From NCBI RefSeq assembly GCF_030246905.1, contig NZ_CP126741.1, positions 558,001-622,000 on the forward strand: DNA of 64,000 nt, given 5' to 3'. The DNA is from Microbacterium sp. zg-Y818 (lineage in GTDB: Bacteria > Actinomycetota > Actinomycetes > Actinomycetales > Microbacteriaceae). A model generated the notes under the pieces. That model searched no databases. It was not told the DNA's origin and saw nothing but the letters and a program-made list of their open reading frames with translations. Below, piece after piece: positions 8,890-17,578 of the stretch. The translations under genes were made by a program, and so were the position numbers. The stretch's first letter is position 1; each line of letters starts with the position of its first letter.

Positions 8890-11800
8890 TGATCGTCGTC
8901 TGCTCGGCGGGGGTGGCCCGCAGCTGCGGGCTGGTGAGCGTCGCCCAGGTGTCCCACTGCCCGCGGAGCACCCCCGTGAGGGTGTAGTCGAAGCTCACCG
9001 TGCCGCCGGCGGTGGGCGGTGCGGTCGTGATGGCGTAGACGTCGCCCGCGCTCGGCGGGTCGGCGACGACACCGCTCGTGCCGTCCCGGTTCTCGGCTCC
9101 GGTGACCGCGCCGGTCGCGCTGTCCGCGACCGGCGCGTCGCCGTACGCGAACCAGATCGCCTCGGTGGCGCCCAGCGCGATCCATGTCTGGAACGTGTTC
9201 ACGGCGTTGCCGGAGTAGGTCGGCACGTCCTCCCACTCGATGACGAGGAAGTTCGTGACGCCGTCGCTGAGCGTGCTCACCCGCACGGCGCCGCCCGCCT
9301 CGGGGTTGAGGTCGGTCCAGTGCGGCGCCAGCACGTTGTTCGGCGAGGCCGGGTTCGGGATGCCGGTGGACTGGTAGGACACATCCGCCGAGGTGCCGCC
9401 GCCGACGACGACGTAGCCGTTCGAGACGACGCCGACGCGGTCGTACACCTCGCCGCCGTAGGAGAACGACGGCACCGCGAAGTTCATGATCGACTCGTCG
9501 CCGAGCGCGACCGAGGCGATCCCGAAGTCCGCCAACGGCAGGTAGGCGCCGGTGGGGTGGGAGTCGGCCGCCGGTGCGACCGACTGGATCGTCGGTGCGA
9601 TGGCGGGGCTCAACGTGCCCTCCCACTTCGCGCCGAGGAACTGGCGCTTGGCGGGTGCGGTGACGCCCCGCACGTTCAGGAACGGGTGCGCGGCGACGTT
9701 GATGGTCGCCGGCACCTCCACCGGCAGGAAGTTCGTCGCCGTGACGGTGCAGGTGGTGGTGGAGCCGCGGCGGATGCTCTCGGGCTCACACGACTGCCCG
9801 AGCGCCACCTCCGCCTCGCGCACGTTCGCCGCGAGCGGGATCACCACGTCCGAACCGCCGCGGGTCGGGGTGAGGGTGATCTCGCCCTGCTGCCACCCCT
9901 CCGCCGCTTCCAGTCCGTCGATGATCACCGACAGCCGCTTGGACGCGCCCGGAGCGACGGTGAACCGCGACGGGAAGACCGTCACCCGCAGGCCCCCGGT
10001 GGACTCGTCGCTGACGCGGAAGGTCTGCGGTCGGTCGGTGACGTTGGTCACGGTGCGGGTGGTCTCGATGGCACCGGGCATGGGATCGACGTAGATGCTC
10101 GGGATGTTGAGGTCCACGCGCCCCTGGGGGTCGGCGGCGCTCGCGGCGAACCGTTCAGCCGTCTCGGCGATGGTGAGCATCGGCGCCACAGCGCGGTCCG
10201 CGCGGATGCTGCCGGCCCCGCGGTCGAACACGCCGGCGGGGGAGCCGTCCGCGTTGACCACGTCCTGCAGCGACGAGGTCATGAGCGCCGACTTGACCTG
10301 ACCGGGGGTGAATTCGGGCCGGGCGGCGATCACGAGGGCCGCGACGCCTGCCGCGTGGGGCGACGACATCGAGGTGCCGGCGATGGCCTGGTAGTACTGG
10401 CCGTCGGGGCCGGCATCGGGGCTGCTCGGCGCGGGGGTGTTGCCGGCCAGCACCTGGACGCCCGGGGCGGTGATGTCGGGCTTGAGGAACTCTCCGATGG
10501 GGCCTCGCGAGCTGAAGCTCGCCATGACGTCGCCCGGGCCGGGGCTCGCCTGCCCGGGACCCCACGAGGCGGTGACGCCGGGGCGGGTCAGGAAGGCGAG
10601 AAGCTCGTCGTTGGGTCCCTCGAGGTGGATCGTCGGGAGGAAGTGGTTGTCGGTGGCGGTGTCCTGCAGGGTGGGGTTGTACAGGATCATTCCCGCAGCG
10701 TCGCCGAGCAGGGCGTTGTATCCCTTCGCGACGCGGGCGTTGCCGCCTCGCTCGCACGCCACGACCGTGCCGGCGAGCGAGCCGTCGGCGAAGGGCTGCT
10801 CGCAGCGGATGCCGCCGGTGTAGCCAGGGACGGCGTCGGCGCGCACCACGGGGGCGTCGGTGACGCCCTGCGTGACGGTCGCGCCGCTCTTGGTCAGCGT
10901 GCCGCCGTCGGTGGCGGAGAGCTCGAGGGTCGAGGCGAAGACCCGGTCGAGGGTGGAGGCGGCCACGGTCGTCGTCCAGGGGCCGGCGTGGTTGGCCGTG
11001 GACGCCCCGGGGCCGGAGTTGCCGGCCGAGGCGTGCACCGCCACCCCTGCGGCATACGCGTCGAGGAACGCCATCTCCACCGGGTCGGTGTAGACGTTCG
11101 CCGACCCGCTGACGGAGTAGTTGATGACGTCGACGCCGTCCAGGATGGTCTGCTCCACGGCGGCGACGAGGTCGGAGTTGTATCCACCGGCTGGGCCGAG
11201 TGCCCGGTACGCGATGATCGACGCTCCCGGTGCGATGCCGCTGATGGGGCCGTGGTCGGCGCCGAGCACGAGGGCGCTGTCCACGGCGCTGCCGGCGGCG
11301 GTGGTGGCGGTGTGCGTGCCGTGCCCGTCGGAGTCGCGGGCGGAGCAGACGTCAGTGCCGCAGAAGTCGATGGCTCCGGCGGGCTCTTCGGCGAGCACCT
11401 GGTAGGCGTCGAGCAACGCGTATGCGCCGACCAGCTTGTCGTTGCAGGCGAAGTCGTCACCGGCGCCCTCCGCGCCGCCGCCGAACTCGCAGGCCCACGG
11501 TCCGCCTTCGGGGGTGGGGATGCCGTTGTCTGCGAGCATCGGGTGCTCGGGCCAGATGCCTGAGTCGATGACGCCGACGATGACACCCGCTCCTGCCTGG
11601 TCGCGACCGCCGAGGCTCGGCCACACCTTGTCGGCGCCGACGAAGGCCGACCCGTCGTTGTCGAGGCCGTCGGCGTCGTGGGCGTCCGGTCCGGGGGCTT
11701 CCTCCGGTGCCGGGGTCTCCTCGGGTGCCGGGGTCTCTTCGGGCGCGGCGGTCTCTTCGGGCGCGGGAGTCTCTTCCGGTGCCGGGGTCTCCTCCGGTGC

Positions 11801-12448
11801 GGCCGTCTCTTCGGGAACGGCGGTCTCCTCGGGCGCGGGGGTCTCTTCCGGTGCCGGGGTCTCCTCCGGTGCGGGGGTCTCCTCGGGGGCTGCGGTCCCC
11901 TGGACGCGCAGGGCGTTGTCCTGCACGGCGGCGACCGTCTCGAGTCCGGCGACGTCCTTCGCGCGGTTGGCGGGGAGGATGATCGACAGACCGCCGTAGA
12001 CGGTCACATGACGCGACAGCAGTTCGGCACCGGGGACGGCTGCCTGGATCTCGGCGAAGGCGGCATCCAGTTGCTCCTGCACATACGCGGTGTACGCCGA
12101 GACATCGCTGTCGGCCACATCGCGGCCGGTGACGGCGGGGCTCGTCGCGGCGAGGCCCTCGATGCCGCCGGCGTAGGCGGCGACCGGGTCGACGTCGACC
12201 TTGACCATGATCGCCGTCTGGCCCGAGTCGGTGCGGCCGAGGACGTCGGGGTCGCTCTCGGCGAGCTTGCCCGTGGCTGATCGGGCGTCGGACTCGGCCG
12301 GCCCCTCGGGCGAGACCGGGCTTGCGGTGAAGTCGTCGGCGCCGGTGGTCGCGTGGGCGGGGGGAGCGAGCATGACCAGCAGGAGCACCGTCACCCCCAG
12401 CGCGGCGAACAGCTGCAGCAAACGCGGGAACGACAGTGATCGAGTCAT
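8879..12448 (-). CDS. secreted S8 (subtilisin-like) serine protease, multidomain
   Basis: This is a 1189-residue exported endopeptidase. A signal peptide (about residues 1-33, hydrophobic LLLVMLAPPAHA, cleavage after AHA) is followed by an inhibitor-I9-type propeptide (about 78-182). Next come an acidic (P/A)APEET repeat linker (186-251) and the catalytic domain with Asp295 (VIDSGIWP), His376 (DGHGTHT), oxyanion Asn477 (SAGNSGP) and Ser693 (GTSMSSPH). A PA domain is inserted at about 540-640. The C-terminal 400 residues are beta-rich Fn3-like and sandwich domains. No LPXTG sorting signal is seen, so it is probably released or held non-covalently. The ATG at 12448 has GGAGG 7 bases upstream. 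It is likely monocistronic. Confidence 0.94.
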   Translation of the reverse strand: MTRSLSFPRLLQLFAALGVTVLLLVMLAPPAHATTGADDFTASPVSPEGPAESDARSATGKLAESDPDVLGRTDSGQTAIMVKVDVDPVAAYAGGIEGLAATSPAVTGRDVADSDVSAYTAYVQEQLDAAFAEIQAAVPGAELLSRHVTVYGGLSIILPANRAKDVAGLETVAAVQDNALRVQGTAAPEETPAPEETPAPEETPAPEETAVPEETAAPEETPAPEETPAPEETAAPEETPAPEETPAPEEAPGPDAHDADGLDNDGSAFVGADKVWPSLGGRDQAGAGVIVGVIDSGIWPEHPMLADNGIPTPEGGPWACEFGGGAEGAGDDFACNDKLVGAYALLDAYQVLAEEPAGAIDFCGTDVCSARDSDGHGTHTATTAAGSAVDSALVLGADHGPISGIAPGASIIAYRALGPAGGYNSDLVAAVEQTILDGVDVINYSVSGSANVYTDPVEMAFLDAYAAGVAVHASAGNSGPGASTANHAGPWTTTVAASTLDRVFASTLELSATDGGTLTKSGATVTQGVTDAPVVRADAVPGYTGGIRCEQPFADGSLAGTVVACERGGNARVAKGYNALLGDAAGMILYNPTLQDTATDNHFLPTIHLEGPNDELLAFLTRPGVTASWGPGQASPGPGDVMASFSSRGPIGEFLKPDITAPGVQVLAGNTPAPSSPDAGPDGQYYQAIAGTSMSSPHAAGVAALVIAARPEFTPGQVKSALMTSSLQDVVNADGSPAGVFDRGAGSIRADRAVAPMLTIAETAERFAASAADPQGRVDLNIPSIYVDPMPGAIETTRTVTNVTDRPQTFRVSDESTGGLRVTVFPSRFTVAPGASKRLSVIIDGLEAAEGWQQGEITLTPTRGGSDVVIPLAANVREAEVALGQSCEPESIRRGSTTTCTVTATNFLPVEVPATINVAAHPFLNVRGVTAPAKRQFLGAKWEGTLSPAIAPTIQSVAPAADSHPTGAYLPLADFGIASVALGDESIMNFAVPSFSYGGEVYDRVGVVSNGYVVVGGGTSADVSYQSTGIPNPASPNNVLAPHWTDLNPEAGGAVRVSTLSDGVTNFLVIEWEDVPTYSGNAVNTFQTWIALGATEAIWFAYGDAPVADSATGAVTGAENRDGTSGVVADPPSAGDVYAITTAPPTAGGTVSFDYTLTGVLRGQWDTWATLTSPQLRATPAEQTTITVR
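11696..11893 (-). repeat. eleven 18-bp repeats encoding a (P/A)APEET linker
   Basis: Eleven hexapeptide units, mostly PAPEET or AAPEET with one AVPEET and one PAPEEA, are encoded in tandem inside the subtilase gene between the propeptide and the catalytic domain. The DNA units are near-identical 18-mers, so copy number may vary by slippage or recombination. Confidence 0.92.
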
Positions 12449-12562
12449 CCGGGGGGCCTCCGTCAGCGAACCTGGGTGTTCGGTAGGAGAAACCTACGTT
12501 TCACCTGAGAGCAAGCGCAATGATGTCCGTGCGGGCTCTCATCGAACTCTCATCTTGCGAGG

Positions 12563-13366
12563 TCAGTACGCGGAACGCGGGGCATCGTGCTCACGTCGCG
12601 CCCACCGTGCGCTGAGGGCTTCCGAGCCGCGGGCGAGGAGCGCGACGTCGGCGTCGACCGCCACGAAGGATGCGCCCGCGTCGAGGTGGCGCTCGGCCAC
12701 GGCGGGGTCGAACGCGTTGACGCCAACGGGCTTGCCGGCCGCGCGCACCGCCTCGAAGGTGCGCCGGACTGCCGCCGAGACGTCGGGATGCGACTGCTGA
12801 CCCAGAAGACCCATCGAGGCAGCCAGGTCGGCCGGCCCGACGAAGACGCCGTCGACCCCATCCACGCCGGCGATGTCGGCGGCCGCTTCGACTCCCGCCG
12901 CCGTCTCGACCTGGACGAGGAGCGACACATGATCATCGGCGTCGCTCAGATAGTCGTCCACGCGGTTCCACCGTGCGGAGCGGGCCAGCGCCGACCCGAC
13001 CCCGCGCATTCCGCGGGGCGGGTATCGGACGGCGGCGACGACCGCCCGCGCCTCGTCCGCGCTCGACACCATCGGCACGAGAAGGTTCTGCGCGCCGAGG
13101 TCGAGCACCTGCTTGATCGTCACGGGGTCGCCGCTGGGCACACGCACCACCGGCGTGATGGGATACGCGGCCACGGCCTGCAGCTGAGCGAGCACCGATC
13201 CGAGCCCGTTGGGCGAGTGCTCCATGTCGATGAGCAGCCAGTCCAGCCCTGACCCGGCGCAGATCTCCGCCACCATCGGCGACCCCGAGCACACCCACAT
13301 GCCGGCGAGAGGGCGGGATGCCGCGGCGAGATCATGACGGAACGTCGGTGTCAGACGAAGTGGCAT
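12563..13366 (-). CDS. hpaI: HpcH/HpaI aldolase (4-hydroxy-2-oxoheptane-1,7-dioate aldolase)
   Basis: HpaI is a class II pyruvate aldolase that splits 4-hydroxy-2-oxoheptane-1,7-dioate into pyruvate and succinic semialdehyde, the last step of homoprotocatechuate meta-cleavage. The protein is 267 residues. The catalytic His (DMEHSPNG), substrate-binding Arg (VVRVPSGD), metal Glu (VQVETAAG) and metal Asp (FVGPADLA) are all present. The ATG at 13366 lies inside the end of hpaH, a 16-base overlap. It is the last gene of the leftward hpa operon. Its aldehyde product would be taken by the GabD-like enzyme at 25345. Confidence 0.92.
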   Translation of the reverse strand: MPLRLTPTFRHDLAAASRPLAGMWVCSGSPMVAEICAGSGLDWLLIDMEHSPNGLGSVLAQLQAVAAYPITPVVRVPSGDPVTIKQVLDLGAQNLLVPMVSSADEARAVVAAVRYPPRGMRGVGSALARSARWNRVDDYLSDADDHVSLLVQVETAAGVEAAADIAGVDGVDGVFVGPADLAASMGLLGQQSHPDVSAAVRRTFEAVRAAGKPVGVNAFDPAVAERHLDAGASFVAVDADVALLARGSEALSARWARREHDAPRSAY

Positions 13367-14136
13367 GTGATGACTCCCATCGGTCCGTAGTCGCAGCTCA
13401 CGGTGTCGCCTCGCCCGACCCACACGGGCCGGGTGAAGGATCCCGCCAGGATGATCTCGCCGACCTCGAGCCGTGCGCCGTGCTGGTGCAGCTTGTTCGC
13501 GAGCCAGGCCACACCCGCAGCCGGGTGGCCGAGCACGCCGGCGGCGACCCCGGTCTCCTCGATCTCGCTGTTGCGTGAGAGTACGCCCGGCACCCAGCGC
13601 AGGTCGATCTCGTCCGGACGCTTCCGGGTGCTGCCGAGCACCATGGCGCCGTAGGCGGCGTTGTCGGCGATGGTGTCGACGATCGTGCGGCCCTCGAGCT
13701 CGATGTGGGAGTTGAGGATCTCCAACGCGGGCACCGCGTAGTCGATCGCGCGCAGCGCATCGTCGAGGGTGCAGTCGGGGCCCTCGAGCGGCTCCTTGAG
13801 CACGAAAGCCAGTTCCACCTCGACGCGCACGTTCGAGAAGTGGTCGACGGGGATCTCGGCGCCGTCGGCGTAGACAGTGTCGTCGAACATGACGCCGTAG
13901 TCGGGCTCCGAGATCCCCGTGGCCTGCTGCATCGCCTTGGAGGTGAGCCCGATCTTGCGCCCCACCAGCCGGCGCCCGGCGGCGAGGTTCTTGTCGCGCC
14001 ACACGCCCTGGATCGCGTAGGAGTCCTCGACGGTCGCCTCGGGGTGGCGCGCGGTGATGCGGCGGATCACCCCGTGGGTGCGGTCGGCCTCAGCCAGCTC
14101 GGTGGCGATCGCCGCGATCGTGTCGGGGGGCAGCAT
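13351..14136 (-). CDS. hpaH: 2-oxo-hept-4-ene-1,7-dioate hydratase
   Basis: HpaH adds water to 2-oxo-hept-4-ene-1,7-dioate to give the HpaI substrate. The 261-residue protein belongs to the MhpD/HpaH branch of the FAH fold. Visible are the GRKIGLTSKAMQ segment, the metal-binding VEVELAFVL motif (ExE) and AVPALEILNSHIE with further acidic ligands. AAGGAG precedes the ATG at 14136 by about 7 bases. It overlaps hpaI at its 3' end and follows hpaD after a 56-base gap. A 2-keto-4-pentenoate hydratase role cannot be excluded by fold alone, but the neighbouring genes support HpaH. Confidence 0.92.
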   Translation of the reverse strand: MLPPDTIAAIATELAEADRTHGVIRRITARHPEATVEDSYAIQGVWRDKNLAAGRRLVGRKIGLTSKAMQQATGISEPDYGVMFDDTVYADGAEIPVDHFSNVRVEVELAFVLKEPLEGPDCTLDDALRAIDYAVPALEILNSHIELEGRTIVDTIADNAAYGAMVLGSTRKRPDEIDLRWVPGVLSRNSEIEETGVAAGVLGHPAAGVAWLANKLHQHGARLEVGEIILAGSFTRPVWVGRGDTVSCDYGPMGVITCHFV

Positions 14137-14192
14137 CGGTGTCTCCTTCGGTCTGGTCAGCGTACGAGACGAAACGTGGTTCCGACCGGGGG

Positions 14193-15329
14193 TCAGAGCT
14201 GGTGGCCCAGCTTGCGTTCGCCGTCGCCGGGGCGCGTGTACGAGAAGCCGTCGGCGCCGATCGTCACGGCCATCTCGCTGCTGTCGGTGCGCGCGACCAC
14301 GGGCTGCGGATTGCCGTCGAGGTCGAGCACGAGGGAGGCCTCGGTGTACCAGGACGGCACGACCGGGTTCCCCCACCAGTCGCGGCGCTGGTTGTCGTGC
14401 ACGTCCCAGGTGATGACCGGGTTGTCGGGGTCGCCGGTGTAGTAGTCCTGCGTGTAGATCTCCACGCGGTGCCCGTCGGGGTCGCGCAGGTACAGGTAGA
14501 ACGCGTTGGAGACGCCGTGGCGGCCGGGACCGCGCTCGATGGCATCCGATCGGCGGAGGGCTCCGAGCTTGTCGCAGATCGCGAGGATGTTGTGCTTCTC
14601 GTGCGTCGCGAAGGCCACGTGGTGCATACGGGGGCCGTCGCCGCCGGTCATGGCGGTGTCGTGCACGGTCGGCTTGCGGCGCATCCACGCGGCGTACACG
14701 GTGCCCTCGTCGTCCTGGATGTCCTCCGTCACACGGAAGCCGAGGTCCTGCATGAACTTCACGGCACGGGGGACGTCGGGGGTCACCTGGTTGAAGTGGT
14801 CCAGGCGCACCAGCTCACCGGGGGTGTGCAGGTCGTAGCGCCAGGCGAGGCGCTCGACGTGCTCGGTCTGGAAGAAGAACTCGTAGGGGAAGCCCAGCGG
14901 GTCCTCCACGCGCACGGCGTCGCCGATGCCCTTGACGAAGCCCTCGGGGCGGCGCTCGACGCGGCATCCGAGCTCGGTGTAGAACGCGACCGCCTTGTCG
15001 AGGTCCTCCGCCGACCGCACGCGGTACGAGAACGCGGCGACCGCGGCGACGTCGCCCTTGCGCAGCACCAGGTTGTGGTGGATGAACTCCTCCGTCGAGC
15101 GGAGGTAGATCGCGTCGTCGTCCTCCTCGGTCACGTACAGCCCGAGCACGTCGACGTAGAACTCGCGGGATGCCGCGAGGTCGGTCACCACGAGCTCCAT
15201 GTAGGCGCAGCGCAGGATGTCCGGGGCCGGAACCGACGGGGTCGGCACCGGGTCGTCGGTGTGGATGGGGGCTTCCTGGGAGACGTAGAACCCCGAGGAG
15301 GTCAGGGTCATGTCGTCGCGGTGGGTCAT
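14193..15329 (-). CDS. hpaD: 3,4-dihydroxyphenylacetate (homoprotocatechuate) 2,3-dioxygenase
   Basis: This is the ring-cleaving extradiol dioxygenase of the pathway. It opens homoprotocatechuate to 5-carboxymethyl-2-hydroxymuconate semialdehyde using one Fe(II) or Mn(II). The 378-residue length and sequence match the two-domain vicinal-oxygen-chelate type known from Brevibacterium and Arthrobacter, not the LigB-type HpaD of E. coli. The metal ligands are seen as His in LDHFNQVTPD, His in MHHVAFATHEKH and Glu in HRVEIYTQDYY. AAGGA lies 9 bases before the ATG at 15329; a second ATG six codons in is possible. It lies between hpaE and hpaH, 31 bases after hpaE. Confidence 0.95.
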   Translation of the reverse strand: MTHRDDMTLTSSGFYVSQEAPIHTDDPVPTPSVPAPDILRCAYMELVVTDLAASREFYVDVLGLYVTEEDDDAIYLRSTEEFIHHNLVLRKGDVAAVAAFSYRVRSAEDLDKAVAFYTELGCRVERRPEGFVKGIGDAVRVEDPLGFPYEFFFQTEHVERLAWRYDLHTPGELVRLDHFNQVTPDVPRAVKFMQDLGFRVTEDIQDDEGTVYAAWMRRKPTVHDTAMTGGDGPRMHHVAFATHEKHNILAICDKLGALRRSDAIERGPGRHGVSNAFYLYLRDPDGHRVEIYTQDYYTGDPDNPVITWDVHDNQRRDWWGNPVVPSWYTEASLVLDLDGNPQPVVARTDSSEMAVTIGADGFSYTRPGDGERKLGHQL

Positions 15330-15360
15330 GTCAGCGTCCTTGCTATCCGGGCGGAGTGGG

Positions 15361-16875
15361 TCAGTTCTTGCCGAAGGTGGGGTTGTGCACCGCGCCGAGG
15401 GTGATGTGCACGGCCTGCTGGTCGGTGTAGAAGTCGATCGAGCGGTAGCCGCCCTCGTGGCCGAGGCCGGAGGCCTTGACGCCGCCGAAGGGCGTCCGCA
15501 GGTCCCGCACGTTGTTGGAGTTCAGCCACACCATCCCCGCGTCTACCGCCTGCGAGAAGTTGTGGGCGCGCTTGAGGTCGTTGGTCCACACGTAGGCGGC
15601 CAGGCCGTACTTGGTGTCGTTGGCCAGCGCCAGCGCCTCCTCGTCGGTGTCGAACGGGGTGATCGCGACGACGGGTCCGAAGATCTCCTCCTGGAAGATG
15701 CGGGCCTCGGGCGCCACGTCGGCGAAGACGGTGGGGGCGACGAAGTTGCCGAAGGCGAAATCCTCCGGCTGGCCGCCGCCGGCGACCAGGCGCCCCTCGG
15801 TCTTGCCGATCTCGATGTAGCCCATGACTTTCTCGAAATGCTCGGGGTGCACGAGCGCTCCGACCTCGGTGGCCGGGTCGTGCGGGTAGCCGACCTTCAC
15901 GCGGCGGGCCTGGGCGGCGTAGCGCTCGACGAACGCGTCGTAGATCTCGCGCTGCACGAGGATGCGGCTGCCTGCGGTGCAGCGCTCGCCGTTGAGGGAG
16001 AAGACGCCGAAGATCGTGGCATCCACCGCAGCGTCGAGGTCGGCGTCGGCGAAGACGACCGCCGGCGACTTGCCGCCGAGCTCCATCGACAGGCCCTTGA
16101 GGTAGGGCGCGGCGTTGCCGAAGATGATCTGCCCGGTGCGGCTCTCGCCCGTGAACGAGATGAGGGGCACGTCGGGGTGCTTGACCAGTGCGTCGCCGGC
16201 ATCCTCGCCCAGGCCGTTGACGAGGTTGAACACGCCCTGCGGGAGCCCCGCCTCCTCGAAGATGCCGGCCCAGAGCGACGCCGACAGCGGGGTGAACTCG
16301 GCGGGCTTGAGCACGACGGTGTTGCCGGTGGCCAGCGCCGGGGCGAGCTTCCACGACTCAAGCATGAACGGGGTGTTCCACGGGGTGATGAGCCCGGCCA
16401 CGCCGATCGGCTTGCGGTTGACGTAGTTGATCTGGCGTCCCGGCACCTTGAAGGTGTCGTCGGACTGCGCCACGATCAGGTCGGCGAAGAAGCGGAAGTT
16501 CTCGGCGGCGCGGCGGGCCTGGCCGAGGGCCTGCGTGATCGGCAGGCCGGAGTCGAAGGATTCCAGCTCCGCCAGCCGGGCATCGCGCGCCTCCACGAGG
16601 TCGGCGATGCGGTGGAGCACCCGCGAGCGCTCGCGGGGGAGCATCTTGGGCCACGGGCCCTCGGTGAACGCGCGCCGGGCGGCGGTGACGGCCAGGTCGA
16701 TGTCGGCCTTCTTGCCGGCGGCGGCCGTGACGTAGACCTCGTTGGAGACCGGCTCGAGCACGTCGAAGGTGTCGCCGTCGACGGAGTCGGTGAACGCCCC
16801 GTCGATGTAGTGGCGGATGCGGTCGGGCAGATCGGCGGGGACGTGGCGCCGGTCCAGCGCGGGTGCGTCGGTCAT
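15361..16875 (-). CDS. hpaE: 5-carboxymethyl-2-hydroxymuconate semialdehyde dehydrogenase
   Basis: HpaE is an NAD-dependent aldehyde dehydrogenase that oxidises the HpaD product to 5-carboxymethyl-2-hydroxymuconate. At 504 residues it has the class motifs TPWNTPFML, the catalytic Glu in MELGGKSP and the catalytic Cys in NGERCTAGSR, plus the C-terminal FGGVKASGLGHEGG. GGAGG precedes the ATG at 16875 by about 7 bases. It lies 27 bases downstream of the GntR gene and just upstream of hpaD in the leftward operon. The assignment within the ALDH family rests partly on context. Confidence 0.93.
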   Translation of the reverse strand: MTDAPALDRRHVPADLPDRIRHYIDGAFTDSVDGDTFDVLEPVSNEVYVTAAAGKKADIDLAVTAARRAFTEGPWPKMLPRERSRVLHRIADLVEARDARLAELESFDSGLPITQALGQARRAAENFRFFADLIVAQSDDTFKVPGRQINYVNRKPIGVAGLITPWNTPFMLESWKLAPALATGNTVVLKPAEFTPLSASLWAGIFEEAGLPQGVFNLVNGLGEDAGDALVKHPDVPLISFTGESRTGQIIFGNAAPYLKGLSMELGGKSPAVVFADADLDAAVDATIFGVFSLNGERCTAGSRILVQREIYDAFVERYAAQARRVKVGYPHDPATEVGALVHPEHFEKVMGYIEIGKTEGRLVAGGGQPEDFAFGNFVAPTVFADVAPEARIFQEEIFGPVVAITPFDTDEEALALANDTKYGLAAYVWTNDLKRAHNFSQAVDAGMVWLNSNNVRDLRTPFGGVKASGLGHEGGYRSIDFYTDQQAVHITLGAVHNPTFGKN

Positions 16876-16902
16876 GTCGGTTCCTCCAGGTCGTCGGAAA
16901 GG

Positions 16903-17577
16903 TCAGAACGCCGGGAGACGCAGGGTCTCGTCGGGGTGCTCGTGGATCATGTAGGCGTCGAGGGTCGTCGCCCGGTGCCGGCGGGCGGCCTGCTCGATCT
17001 CGCCCAGCGGGGCGGAGGTCTCGATGAGACGCAGGATCTCCTCGTGCTCGCGCACCGATTCCTGCGCGCGACCGGGGACGAAGGTGAAGGTCGAGTCGCG
17101 CAGGTGACCGAGCCTCGCCCACTCCGCCTGCACGAGTTCGAGCATGCGGGGGTTGGCGCACTTGGCGAAGAGGATCTCGTGGAAGCGCTGGTTCAGCGCG
17201 GTGAATGCCCGCGGCTCGAAGTCGGACAGGCGCCTCACCATCTGCTCGTTGACCGCGCGAGCCTCGCGGATGTCGGACTCGGTGATGGCGCGGGATGCCA
17301 GCGCGGTCGCCGTGCCCTCCAGCACGCTCAGCGCCTGCATGCTGTAGCGGTACTGGGAGTCGTCGACCATCGCCACGTGCGCGCCGACGTTGCGCTCGAA
17401 GGTCACCAGCCCTTCTGCTTCGAGCTGGCGAATGGCCTCGCGCACCGGCACGACGCTCATGTCGAGCTCACTGGCGATGGAGCCGAGCACGAGACGGTAG
17501 CCGGGGGTGAACTCCTGGCCGGCGATGCGCTCCTTGATCCACTGGTAGGCCCGCTGGGACTTGCTGACGGCATCCAT
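16903..17577 (-). CDS. GntR-family regulator, FadR/FCD subfamily
   Basis: This 224-residue protein has an N-terminal winged helix (about 8-75, with SVVPVREAIRQLEAEGLV as the recognition region) and a C-terminal all-helical FCD ligand domain (about 85-215). FCD regulators usually bind carboxylic acids through a metal and release operators with a central GTATAC-like core. It sits inside the hpa operon, one base after the FAH-RraA fusion gene, so it is probably the pathway regulator and controls its own synthesis. The likely target is the TCGTATACGA-type palindrome found at three promoters in this island. Repression relieved by a pathway intermediate is inferred. Confidence 0.9.
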   Translation of the reverse strand: MDAVSKSQRAYQWIKERIAGQEFTPGYRLVLGSIASELDMSVVPVREAIRQLEAEGLVTFERNVGAHVAMVDDSQYRYSMQALSVLEGTATALASRAITESDIREARAVNEQMVRRLSDFEPRAFTALNQRFHEILFAKCANPRMLELVQAEWARLGHLRDSTFTFVPGRAQESVREHEEILRLIETSAPLGEIEQAARRHRATTLDAYMIHEHPDETLRLPAF

Positions 17578-17578
17578 G

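Noticed and set aside
10155..10757. Long arginine- and proline-rich open frames on the opposite strand or other frames of real genes (for example within the subtilase, GH2 and ribBA genes)
   Set aside because: They are typical shadows of high-GC coding sequence: Arg/Pro/Ala-rich, no domains, no ribosome sites, and each lies wholly over a gene with clear motifs.
12483..12541. Small hairpins (GTAGG/CCTAC and TGAGAGC/GCTCTCA) between the subtilase and hpaI genes
   Set aside because: Stems are short with long or weak loops and no U-run, so they are not supported as a terminator of the hpa operon.
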